From DATGLE01 sp035294325 (GTDB lineage Bacteria; Chloroflexota; Ktedonobacteria; Ktedonobacterales; Ktedonobacteraceae), in the NCBI GenBank assembly GCA_035294325.1, contig DATGLE010000305.1, positions 1-18,575 of the forward strand: 18,575 nucleotides of DNA, given 5' to 3'. Shown here piece by piece: positions 1-7,005 of this stretch. The translations under genes were made by a program, and so were the position numbers. The first letter of the stretch is position 1. Each line of letters begins with the position of its first letter. A model generated the notes under the pieces. It was not told where the DNA came from, did not search any database, and saw nothing but the letters and a program-made list of their open reading frames with translations.

Positions 1-40
1 GTAATAGCATATGTATTATTATAGGGAGCGCCTTATCCTC

Positions 41-850
41 ATGACCAATTATCCGGGTAAACGCTACAAACCCCTCATCGGACTGGTGATCCTGCTGCTG
101 GTAATTGCCGGCAGTAGTATCCTTTTTGTGACGAAAATCGAGGGCAGCCCGGCCAGGTCCGCTCAGCATCCGCGTGCGAGCACGCCCACCACAACGCCGT
201 CCATTACGCCGACGCCATCCCCGGCACCAACGCTCACACCGACACCAACGCTCACACCGACGCCACAGCCCCTATTTTCCGATAATTTTGCTGATAATAG
301 CAAGGGATGGTATGTGAGCGATGTCTCTGGCTATACACGTACAGTCAGCAATAACCGACTCACACTTTCAGCCACCAACCATAAAATTCTTGTTGAGAGC
401 GTGCCAGCGAACCAGACCTTTGACGATTTTACGCTCACAACAACCGTTACGCTGCTCCAGGCTGATGCGAACGATAGTGTGGGCCTCTATATGCGCGGCG
501 ACAGCAACCTCGACCACGACTATCGTATCGCTATCTCCGGCAACACTATGTACTCTATTAGCAAAGAGTCACTGGACGCTAACAATGAGCAGGTGGTTTC
601 GTATCTTGTCCCGCCCACACACAGCGCGGCGCTCCACCCGCTCGGCCAGGCAAATACGCTCACCGTTACTATGCAGGGGCCGGCGTTGACGCTGAGCATC
701 AATGGTACAACCGTAACCTCAATCATTGATACCGACTATACTCACGGCCAGATCGCGCTCTTCGTCGCCAATGGCAGCACCTCCGATGGCGTCACCGCCG
801 CTTTCAGCAGTATTGAGATTGATCCCCTACCAGATCAACCATCCAGTTAA
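41..850 (+). CDS. Membrane-anchored protein with Pro/Thr stalk and LamG-like domain
   Basis: The product is 269 aa from the ATG at 41. I prefer this to the in-frame ATG at 11 because AGGGAG lies 12 nt upstream of it and a basic N-terminus (KRYK) then directly precedes the single hydrophobic segment at about residues 11-30. Residues 45-77 form a Thr/Pro-rich stalk made of TPTP-like repeats, partly encoded by an 18-nt direct repeat near 228-265. Residues 79-265 are beta-strand rich (FSDNFADNSKGW at the start, alternating hydrophobic strands, GQIALFVANG near the end) and resemble the concanavalin/LamG fold that includes DUF1080-type domains. No catalytic residues are recognisable. I infer an inside-out topology with the sugar- or protein-binding domain outside the cell. 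The gene stands alone; what lies upstream is outside the window. The fold call is by eye and moderate; the function is unknown. Confidence 0.8.
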   Translation: MTNYPGKRYKPLIGLVILLLVIAGSSILFVTKIEGSPARSAQHPRASTPTTTPSITPTPSPAPTLTPTPTLTPTPQPLFSDNFADNSKGWYVSDVSGYTRTVSNNRLTLSATNHKILVESVPANQTFDDFTLTTTVTLLQADANDSVGLYMRGDSNLDHDYRIAISGNTMYSISKESLDANNEQVVSYLVPPTHSAALHPLGQANTLTVTMQGPALTLSINGTTVTSIIDTDYTHGQIALFVANGSTSDGVTAAFSSIEIDPLPDQPSS

Positions 851-852
851 CA

Positions 853-919
853 AAGGGATGAGACAGGTGGGGTGGGGATCGCGCAATGCGCGATCCCCAC
901 CCCACCTGTCTCATCCCTT
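853..919. repeat. Perfect 33-bp inverted repeat with a 1-nt centre
   Basis: Positions 853-885 are the exact reverse complement of 887-919 around A886. The repeat starts 2 nt after the stop codon at 848-850. It could act as a transcription terminator for the upstream gene, but no T-run follows the right arm. The core GATCGCGCA/TGCGCGATC is flanked by a G-rich arm. Confidence 0.9.
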
Positions 920-1254
920 GTGTCGCGGAGTCACGCGACTCCCCACCAGAGAGCGAGGAGGCCGGGTATCAGATACCCTCTACAGCGCACCTTCATCGAG
1001 AGTAACGCGCGCGATGTGTTGCAACCCCCGCGCTCGCAACATGCACGCAGGGATGCGACAATACTGACAATACTATAGGGACGCCGCCAGCACGGCAGCG
1101 TCCCTATAGGGATCTCACAGCCTGCAAAAAATCTGCCCGCTGTGGTTAATTAACCCCATGTGCATGTTTTTGGGCGCCTGCGGCGCACGCTATGGTGAAG
1201 AGCCTGCGAGCCGCACAGCGGTGGGCCGGCAGCGAAACTCGCACATGGCGTTAG
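920..1254. other. Intergenic region rich in hairpins, no gene seen
   Basis: This is the convergent gap between the LamG-like gene and the Cys-peptide gene. It holds short hairpins at 927-942 (GGAGTC/GACTCC) and 963-977 (GGGTATC/GATACCC), a 12-bp stem at 1073-1084/1098-1109, a 12-nt palindrome GGTTAATTAACC at 1144-1155, and GCGCC-TGC-GGCGC at 1174-1186. An 8-bp long-range pairing of CCATGTGC (1156-1163) with GCACATGG (1241-1248) would close a folded 3' untranslated region just after the Cys-peptide stop. The short ORFs here lack ribosome binding sites. Confidence 0.6.
1073..1109 (-). terminator. Candidate terminator hairpin for the merR/Cys-peptide transcript
   Basis: A 12-bp perfect stem (1073-1084 with 1098-1109, CTATAGGGACGC/GCGTCCCTATAG) is extended by 3 more pairs after one mismatch. 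It lies about 150 nt downstream of the Cys-peptide stop on the minus strand. There is no clean U-tract, so the role is inferred from stem strength and position only. Confidence 0.4.
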
Positions 1255-1344
1255 TTAGCAGCCACAGCCGCAGCCGCAGCCACATGGACAATCGCAGCCG
1301 CATGGGCACTCACATGCGTCGTCGAAGGCCGGATACAGCAACAT
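1255..1344 (-). CDS. 29-aa metallothionein-like peptide with ten alternating Cys
   Basis: This small gene reads ATG at 1344-1342 to TAA at 1257-1255. The first ten residues are MLLYPAFDDA. From residue 11 to the end every odd position is Cys (11, 13, 15 to 29; ten Cys), separated by single E, P, G, D, P and G residues and ending in a Gly-Cys run. A strong Shine-Dalgarno (AAAGGAGGG, plus-strand 1350-1358) sits 5-6 nt from the ATG and lies inside the 3' end of the merR gene, which this ORF overlaps by 35 nt in another frame. Such Cys density is known only from metal-binding peptides, and the gene ahead of it is a metal-type MerR regulator with a MerR promoter, so a thiolate metal buffer or chaperone is the natural inference. 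I do not recognise a named family. The main caveat is that the GGCTGC-like repeats could be low-complexity DNA, but the ribosome binding site, stop and context argue for a gene. Confidence 0.68.
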   Translation of the reverse strand: MLLYPAFDDACECPCGCDCPCGCGCGCGC

Positions 1345-1864
1345 GTGTTCCCTCCTTTCGCAGTGTCTCGCTTTTCTCAGCGAGGCAGGACAGATCACGG
1401 CATTCCCCGAAGGATTCCTGAGCATCAGGATAGCAAGCCAGGAGTTGCTCCTGTGAGTCACAGGAGCAAGCCAGGAGCTGTTTGTGATAGTGCTCCACCT
1501 GATCGCGGAGCAGGTGCAATTCCGCAATCTCCTGATCGATGGCTCTCAGTCGCCCCTCGATAAGTCGCAGCGTCTCCTGCTGGACCTCTACACAGCGGGC
1601 ATGAGGAGCTTCCTCCAGCAAAGGCTTCAGCGCTTCGAGCGACACTCCAAGCAGTCGCAGGCGACGTAGCAGGATGAGGCGATTGAGATCCGCCCGGCTG
1701 TAGCTGCGGTAGCCATTCGCGCTCCTCTGTGCCGGCGGGAGCAGGCCAGCGCTTTCGTAGTAACGAATAGCTTTGGCACTGACGCCAGAGAGCGACGCCA
1801 GTCGCCCGATGGTCAGGCGCTCACTCTCCCGCGATGTTCTCGCGGCTTGCCGCAGGTTCACCAT
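1310..1864 (-). CDS. MerR-family metal-responsive transcriptional regulator
   Basis: The product is 184 aa from the ATG at 1864, chosen over an in-frame ATG at 1897 because AAGGAGGTGA lies 5 nt upstream of it and the longer start would fall inside the promoter. Residues 17-85 are the winged-helix MerR domain (LTIGRLASLSGVSAKAIRYY, then GYRSYSRADLNRL). A dimerisation helix follows at about 88-130 and a Cys-rich C-terminus at 133-160. Cys are at 91, 133, 135, 144, 155 and 160. In ZntR and MerR a Cys at the position of Cys91 binds divalent ions, while CueR has Ser there; Cys133/135/144 fall in the metal loop. So this is a thiophilic-metal sensor, with Zn/Cd/Pb/Hg more likely by the Cys rule. The operator, however, looks CueR-like. 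It is very probably autoregulated and shares its transcript with the Cys peptide. Confidence 0.92.
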   Translation of the reverse strand: MVNLRQAARTSRESERLTIGRLASLSGVSAKAIRYYESAGLLPPAQRSANGYRSYSRADLNRLILLRRLRLLGVSLEALKPLLEEAPHARCVEVQQETLRLIEGRLRAIDQEIAELHLLRDQVEHYHKQLLACSCDSQEQLLACYPDAQESFGECRDLSCLAEKSETLRKEGTHVAVSGLRRRM

Positions 1865-1888
1865 GAACCTCACCTCCTTCTGTTCAGG

Positions 1889-1919
1889 AGTGTACACCTT
1901 CCAGCAATGGGAAGGTCAA
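1889..1919 (-). promoter_or_regulatory. MerR-type promoter and operator (19-bp spacer)
   Basis: Read on the minus strand: -35 TTGACC (1919-1914), a 19-nt spacer (1913-1895) and -10 TACACT (1894-1889). The dyad ACCTTCC-N7-GGAAGGT (1896-1916) fills the spacer. An overlong 19-bp spacer occupied by the operator is the signature of promoters that MerR-family activators untwist. The dyad is very close to what I recall of the E. coli CueR box. Transcription would begin near 1882, leaving a short leader before the merR start at 1864. Confidence 0.88.
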
Positions 1920-2055
1920 GTCCTTTATCGAAGTCTTTTCCTCTCAGGAACAATACGAACAATCAAGTAAAACCATCAAGAGCTTTTAGAGGTCTCTCCA
2001 GGTTTTTCCTCCGCTCTCCCCTATGTGATTCAGCAACCGGAACGTTAATATTGCA

Positions 2056-3099
2056 TTACTTTTGCGCCCTGACGATCTCCTGTGTTGCCGCACCCTGGCT
2101 GTCCCGTTTCGTCTCCAGGTACCAGCGCACGCCCTCCGCCACGCCGCGCGTGACATCGAACTCCGGCGTGAAGCCCAGTTCGCGCCTCGCCTTCTCAATC
2201 GAGAACTGCTGGTCGCCGCCGGTCAGCGTTACGCCGTAGGTCGTCAGCGGCGGCGGGGCTGCCTTGCTCCGTCCCAGCGCACGCCAGAGGAGTTCGGCGC
2301 TACGGCCCGCAGCATACAAAGCAAAGTAGGGGACATGTCGCGTCACGCGGGGAACGTGCAGGGCGTCGGCCATCGCGTTGAAATACTCTTCCTGCGTCAC
2401 ACGGCGATCATCGACGATGGTATAAGCCTGTCCGATGGCTTTATCGCCGGCATCACCGGCTTTGATGAGGCCCTGGGCCACGTCGCGCACGTAGACGATG
2501 GGCACAATATTTTTGCCGGAGCCGAAGAAAAACATCTTGCCCGATTCGATGAGGGAGAGATAGCGTCCGAAGCTGGCACTGTCGCGCGGCCCATAAATCC
2601 AGCCCGGGCGCACAATCACTACGGGCGCGCCGCGATCTTTCACCAGGTTGGCGATCACTTTTTCGCCAATGATCTTCGTGCGACTGTAGGGATTATCCTC
2701 GGCGTGAAAGGGATGATCTTCCGTAATCACGCCTTTCAGATGATGTCCATAGACCGTAATTGAACTGGTATGCACGATGCGTTCGACCCCGGCATCCACG
2801 GCTGCATGCACCAGGTTCGCGAGGCCCTGCACATTGACGGCACGATAGACATCCTCCGGTCCCCACGGTCCCGTTTTCGCCGCCACGTTATATACGCGCT
2901 GCACGCCTTCTACCGCGCGCTTGAGCGAATCCGCGTCGGTCAGGTCGCCATAGACGATATCGATGCCCTCCAGCGTGCGCAGGCGACTGCTATCCTCCAC
3001 CGGGCGCACCATTGCCCGCACCTCGTCGCCACGTTCTACCAGCATATCAACAAGATGGCCGCCCAGAAAACCGGCGGCTCCCGTTACCAGTACTCTCAC
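2056..3099 (-). CDS. NAD(P)-dependent epimerase/dehydratase (extended SDR)
   Basis: The product is 347 aa from a GTG at 3099, supported by AAGGAG 5-7 nt upstream and by the Rossmann strand beginning at residue 2. The N-terminal TGAAGFLG (residues 6-13) binds the dinucleotide, and GDLTD (51-55) follows in the usual place. Catalytic residues are Ser112/113 in HTSSITVYG, Tyr138 and Lys142 (YSRTK), followed by the RPGWIYGP motif near 164-171. The overall pattern fits the 3-beta-hydroxysteroid dehydrogenase/NAD-dependent epimerase branch of extended SDRs, which act on nucleotide sugars, sterols or similar substrates; the substrate cannot be read from the sequence. The protein has no signal peptide and is probably cytosolic. 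The gene is monocistronic on the minus strand, divergent from the aldehyde dehydrogenase operon. No clear terminator was seen between its stop and the merR promoter. Confidence 0.92.
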   Translation of the reverse strand: MRVLVTGAAGFLGGHLVDMLVERGDEVRAMVRPVEDSSRLRTLEGIDIVYGDLTDADSLKRAVEGVQRVYNVAAKTGPWGPEDVYRAVNVQGLANLVHAAVDAGVERIVHTSSITVYGHHLKGVITEDHPFHAEDNPYSRTKIIGEKVIANLVKDRGAPVVIVRPGWIYGPRDSASFGRYLSLIESGKMFFFGSGKNIVPIVYVRDVAQGLIKAGDAGDKAIGQAYTIVDDRRVTQEEYFNAMADALHVPRVTRHVPYFALYAAGRSAELLWRALGRSKAAPPPLTTYGVTLTGGDQQFSIEKARRELGFTPEFDVTRGVAEGVRWYLETKRDSQGAATQEIVRAQK

Positions 3100-3575
3100 G
3101 ATTGCTCCTTGCTTGCTTTATTTAGATACTGCTCTTTCCATCCAAATATATGCGCTCTCCTGGGAGTGTATCCGGGTGCTCGCGCCCTCGGCGCTCGCCT
3201 CAGGGAGAGTGTTGTGCAGAGGCGCGCGACCATTCTGCCAGAGAGGGCGAGTACGTTGAGCATCGGACACACTCTGAGTGAGTATATCAATCAGATACAC
3301 GGCTGGCAACAGGATAGGAGAGATCTTGATTGCTCCAGGATCAAAGCTGCAACAGCAAAAACTGCTGGCGCTGCTGTGCAACCCGGGTCAGCCCGCGCCT
3401 ACATGCGCTCATCGCGCGGCGAAACAAGAAGGGCGATAATTAATAAAATATGAATGGATAAATCTGGTTACAGATCCATTATGACTTTGCCCTCGAAGTT
3501 GAGTACAATTAGTAATGTCGATCTGAGGCGATTGCTTTTCAGGAAGAGATCAAGATTTGCGAGGGTAAAAATATC
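3100..3575. other. Divergent intergenic region with an imperfect palindrome near 3453-3480
   Basis: This 476-bp gap separates two divergent genes and should hold both promoters. I found no convincing -35/-10 pair. TACAAT at 3504-3509 is a possible -10 for the aldehyde dehydrogenase but has a poor -35. At 3453-3480 AATGG and CCATT enclose ATCTG-GTTA-CAGAT with a 4-nt bulge, a hairpin or operator candidate about 95 nt upstream of the start. GCGCC-CTC-GGCGC at 3182-3194 is a short hairpin. The longer open frames here have no ribosome binding site and no recognisable protein. Confidence 0.5.
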
Positions 3576-5327
3576 ATGACGACGACAGGCTGGCGCGGTT
3601 CCCCGCAATTTCCCGGCATTGCAGGAAATATTGAGCCATCGACGCGTGAGGCGATGGATGCCGCAGTGGAGACCTTGCAGGCCAATAAGGATGCCTGGGT
3701 GGCGCTTCCGGTACACGAGCGTATCGCGCTTATCGAGAGGCTGGCGAAAGACTTTGCCGCCGTGGCGCCGCGCTGGGTCAGCGCCTGCCAGCAGGCTAAA
3801 GGTATCGCGGCGGATTCGCCGCTGGCCGGCGAAGAGTGGGCGCTGGGGCCGTGGCCTGTACTCAAGAATCTGAGTCAGCTGCGTCGCTCTCTGATCGACA
3901 TCGAGGTCCACGGGCGCCCGCGCATCCCCGGCCCGCTGACGATGCGGCCGGACGGCCAGGTCGTCGCGCGTGTCTTCCCGCAAACGCCCTATGATCGCCT
4001 CTTTTTTAGCGGCGTCACGGCAGAGATCTGGATGGAGCCGGGCGTCACGGCGGAGGAGCTTCCGCAGACGCAGGCACTGGCTTACCAGAACAAAGAACAC
4101 CCCGGCAAGGTCGTGCTGGTACTGGGGGCCGGCAATGTTTCGAGCATCGGGCCAATGGACATTCTCTACAAATTGTTCGTCGAGGATGCCGTCGTGCTGC
4201 TGAAAATGAATCCGATCAACGCGTATCTGGGACCGCTGCTCGAAGAAGGCTTTCGCGCGTTGATTGAACCCGGTTTCCTGCGACTGGCATATGGAGGAGC
4301 GGAACAGGGCGAGTATCTCTGTAACCATCCAGGCGTGGATGCGATCCACATCACCGGCTCGGATAAAACCTTCGAGGCCATCATCTTCGGAACGGGACCG
4401 GAAGGAGCGGCGCGCAAGGCGGCACATCAGCCCTTACAGACGCGGCCCGTTACCGGCGAACTGGGCAACGTCAGCCCGGTGATTGTCGTGCCCGGCCCCT
4501 GGCGTCCCGGCGACCTGGCGTACCAGGCCGAGCACATCGTCTCGATGCTCACCAATAACGCCGGCTTCAATTGTAACGCCACCCGCGTTATCATCCAGCA
4601 TTCCCTCTGGCAGCAGCGAGAAGCGCTCTTGCAACAGATCCGCCGCCTGCTGGCCCTGGTTCCCACACGCGACACCTATTATCCGGGGGCACAGGAGCGC
4701 TGGCAGGCTTTTGTAGACAAGCACCCGGAGGCCGAGCAATTCGGCGCGGCGGCCAGCGGGCAGATCCCCTGGACGCTCATCGCCGGCCTCGATCCCGAGC
4801 AGGAGGACGATATCTGCTTTACCACGGAGGCTTTCTGCGGCCTCTTCGCCGAGACCGCGCTTGAAGCTGCAAACGTCCCTGAATATATCGCGCGCGCCGC
4901 AGCCTTCGCCAACGAGCGGCTCTGGGGCACGCTCAACGTCACGCTGCTCGTCCATCCCGACTCGCTCAAGGATCCGGCCATAGCGGCTGCTGTAGAGCGC
5001 GCAGTGTCCGATCTCCGCTACGGCACGATTGGCGTCAATTATTGGGCTGGCACGGGCTATGCACTGGCCGCGACAACGTGGGGCGCCTTTCCGGGCCATG
5101 ATATCTACAATATTCAGTCCGGGACAGGCGTCGTACATAATACACTGATGTTCTCACGCGCGCAAAAGTCGGTGGTGCGCGGCCCGTTCCGCAGCATACC
5201 CACACCGCCCTGGTTCGCGACACGTGGCAGGATCGCGCGCAAGGTCTTTCCCAGGCTCAATGACCTGGAGGCCGCGCCCTCGCCGCTCAAGGTTCCCGCG
5301 ATCATATGGGCCGCACTGACGGGATAG
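3576..5327 (+). CDS. Aldehyde dehydrogenase superfamily protein
   Basis: The product is 583 aa, somewhat longer than the usual 480-510. Start at ATG 3576, with a GAGGG 10 nt upstream. The dinucleotide-binding part carries VLVLGAGN (180-187) where classical enzymes have a PWNFP-type stretch, so this is a divergent clade. Next come HITGSDKTFEAI (258-269), the ELGNVSP motif with general-base Glu295, and the nucleophile Cys333 in NNAGFNCNATRVI. The order Glu then Cys and their spacing fit the superfamily. NAD(P)-dependent oxidation of an aldehyde, or the reverse acyl reduction, is likely; the substrate is unknown. The gene is followed after 19 nt by a Na+/H+ antiporter, so the two are probably cotranscribed. 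The role of the C-terminal extension past about residue 540, rich in Pro and basic residues, is unclear. Confidence 0.9.
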   Translation: MTTTGWRGSPQFPGIAGNIEPSTREAMDAAVETLQANKDAWVALPVHERIALIERLAKDFAAVAPRWVSACQQAKGIAADSPLAGEEWALGPWPVLKNLSQLRRSLIDIEVHGRPRIPGPLTMRPDGQVVARVFPQTPYDRLFFSGVTAEIWMEPGVTAEELPQTQALAYQNKEHPGKVVLVLGAGNVSSIGPMDILYKLFVEDAVVLLKMNPINAYLGPLLEEGFRALIEPGFLRLAYGGAEQGEYLCNHPGVDAIHITGSDKTFEAIIFGTGPEGAARKAAHQPLQTRPVTGELGNVSPVIVVPGPWRPGDLAYQAEHIVSMLTNNAGFNCNATRVIIQHSLWQQREALLQQIRRLLALVPTRDTYYPGAQERWQAFVDKHPEAEQFGAAASGQIPWTLIAGLDPEQEDDICFTTEAFCGLFAETALEAANVPEYIARAAAFANERLWGTLNVTLLVHPDSLKDPAIAAAVERAVSDLRYGTIGVNYWAGTGYALAATTWGAFPGHDIYNIQSGTGVVHNTLMFSRAQKSVVRGPFRSIPTPPWFATRGRIARKVFPRLNDLEAAPSPLKVPAIIWAALTG

Positions 5328-5346
5328 GCCAGAAAGGGATGAGTTA

Positions 5347-6942
5347 GTGCTACAACTGCATGACACGATTATTCTGACCTTCGGCCTGTTGATAGCGATT
5401 GTGCTGCTGGCCTCTATCGCCATACGCCTCCATATCCCCTACGCGATCCTGCTCGTGATCGGGGGAGTCATCATGGGCTTTATACCCGCCCTGCCTAATG
5501 TCACGCTTGAGCCTGACCTGGTACTTCTACTCTTTCTACCACCACTGATCTTCTCTTCGGCCTGGCGCACATCGTGGCGCAATTTTCGCTGCGAACTGCG
5601 CTCGATCCTGCTGCTGGCAATCGGCCTGGTGCTGGCAACGATGGTCGTGGTCGCGATGGCCGCTCACACGCTGATCCCCGGCCTCTCCTGGCCGACGGCC
5701 TTCGTGCTCGGAGCAGTGGTCTCGCCTACCGATGTCGTGGCCGCCGAGTCGATCATGCAGAGGCTCGGCCTGATGCGGCGCGTCGCAACAATCATCGGCG
5801 GTGAAAGCCTGGTCAACGACGCAACCGCACTGGTCGTTTATCGCTTCGCCGTCGCCGCCGTTATCAGCGGAACCTTCTCGCTCTGGCAGGCAGGACTGCA
5901 ATTTGTGCTGGTCAGTGTGGGAGGAATCGCAGTCGGGCTGCTCATCGCCTGGCCCGTTTCGCGCATCCACTACTACATCGAAGATGCGCCCAGCGAGATT
6001 ACTATCACGCTGCTGGCCTCCTACGCTGCTTATCTGCTCGCCGAATCGCTTGATCTCTCCGGCGTTCTGGCAACGGTTGCGGCGGGACTTTATCTGAGCA
6101 GGCAATCGGCGACCTTCTTCTCCTCCAGCACACGCCTGCAAGCCTATTCCTTCTGGAATGTGCTGGTCTTTCTCTTCAACGGCTTTATCTTCCTGCTGAT
6201 CGGACTCGAGCTCTACACTATCGTCCAGAGCATACCGAATACATCTCTGCTCACGCTCATTGGCTACGCTGCTATTGTGAGCCTGGTTGTGATTGTAGTG
6301 CGAATTGCCTGGGCCTCTGCCACAAACTCAATTCTGGGCTTTCTTTATCGACGCTCGCTGACACGCTATCAACCGCCCGGCCCACGCGCCACGCAGGTAA
6401 TAGGCTGGGCCGGCATGCGCGGCGGCGTCTCGCTGGCAACCGCGCTGGCGATTCCCCTGACAATTGCCAGCGGCGCTCCCTTTCCAGACCGCGACCTGGT
6501 TATCTTTTTAACCTTCGGCGTTATCCTTTCGACGCTCGTGCTGCAAGGTCTGACGCTGGGACCGTTGATTAGCCGGCTGGGCCTGGCGCCGGATCCCGGC
6601 GTTGCCCGGGAGACCAGAGAGGCGCTACACGAGGCGACCATTGCGGCTCTTGCACGGCTCGATGAGCTGACGGAACAGGGCCAGATACCGGAGAATTACG
6701 CGCACCACCTGCACGCCTATTATGAACGGAAGCTGGATATCATCGATCAGCACACCGAAGCGGAGGATAGAGAGGCGCTGCGCAAGGGTCTGCGCGATCA
6801 CAAGCGGCTCCATCACGAACTGCGGCAGGTGGAACGCGCCAGGCTTATCGCGCTGCGCAACAAAGGCGAGATCGATGACGAGATATTCCATCGTATCGAA
6901 CGCGAACTCGATCTGGAGGAGCAGCGATTAGTAGAATTATGA
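5347..6942 (+). CDS. CPA1-family Na+/H+ antiporter
   Basis: The product is 531 aa from a GTG at 5347, with AAGGGA about 8-10 nt upstream. It has about 12 hydrophobic segments between residues 7 and 415. VVSPTDVVAAES (124-135, with Asp129) and GGESLVNDAT (151-160, with Asn157-Asp158) are the ion-binding and transport motifs of NhaP/YjcE/NHE-type exchangers, and WAGMRGGVSLATALAI (about 355-371) is the conserved Arg-containing helix. Residues 425-531 are a charged, helical cytoplasmic tail that may regulate activity. Its role is proton-coupled Na+ or K+ export at the inner membrane for pH and salt homeostasis. It lies 19 nt behind the aldehyde dehydrogenase, and no functional link is evident. 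The stop codon is followed 2 nt later by a 25-bp hairpin. Confidence 0.93.
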   Translation: MLQLHDTIILTFGLLIAIVLLASIAIRLHIPYAILLVIGGVIMGFIPALPNVTLEPDLVLLLFLPPLIFSSAWRTSWRNFRCELRSILLLAIGLVLATMVVVAMAAHTLIPGLSWPTAFVLGAVVSPTDVVAAESIMQRLGLMRRVATIIGGESLVNDATALVVYRFAVAAVISGTFSLWQAGLQFVLVSVGGIAVGLLIAWPVSRIHYYIEDAPSEITITLLASYAAYLLAESLDLSGVLATVAAGLYLSRQSATFFSSSTRLQAYSFWNVLVFLFNGFIFLLIGLELYTIVQSIPNTSLLTLIGYAAIVSLVVIVVRIAWASATNSILGFLYRRSLTRYQPPGPRATQVIGWAGMRGGVSLATALAIPLTIASGAPFPDRDLVIFLTFGVILSTLVLQGLTLGPLISRLGLAPDPGVARETREALHEATIAALARLDELTEQGQIPENYAHHLHAYYERKLDIIDQHTEAEDREALRKGLRDHKRLHHELRQVERARLIALRNKGEIDDEIFHRIERELDLEEQRLVEL

Positions 6943-6944
6943 AG

Positions 6945-6997
6945 GTCGATATGATGTGCGCGCATGGGCTGCGCCCATGCGCGCACATCATATCGAC
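6945..6997. terminator. Bidirectional 25-bp hairpin between convergent genes
   Basis: Positions 6945-6969 pair perfectly with 6973-6997 around a TGC loop. The hairpin fills almost the whole space between the antiporter stop (6942) and the rtcB stop (7006-7008), so it can serve both strands. Neither side has a T-run, which is unusual for an intrinsic terminator. Confidence 0.75.
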
Positions 6998-7005
6998 ACA
7001 TATTG

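Noticed and set aside
1158..1421. Plus-strand 87-codon ORF, Ser/Arg-rich
   Set aside because: It has no ribosome binding site and is the complement of the Cys-peptide and MerR coding strand.
3479..3509. Sigma-70 promoter for the aldehyde dehydrogenase
   Set aside because: TACAAT is a fair -10, but no acceptable -35 lies at 16-18 bp, so it is not listed as a promoter.
3468..4427. 319-codon minus-strand open frame
   Set aside because: It is antisense to the aldehyde dehydrogenase and Arg/His-rich, with no motif.
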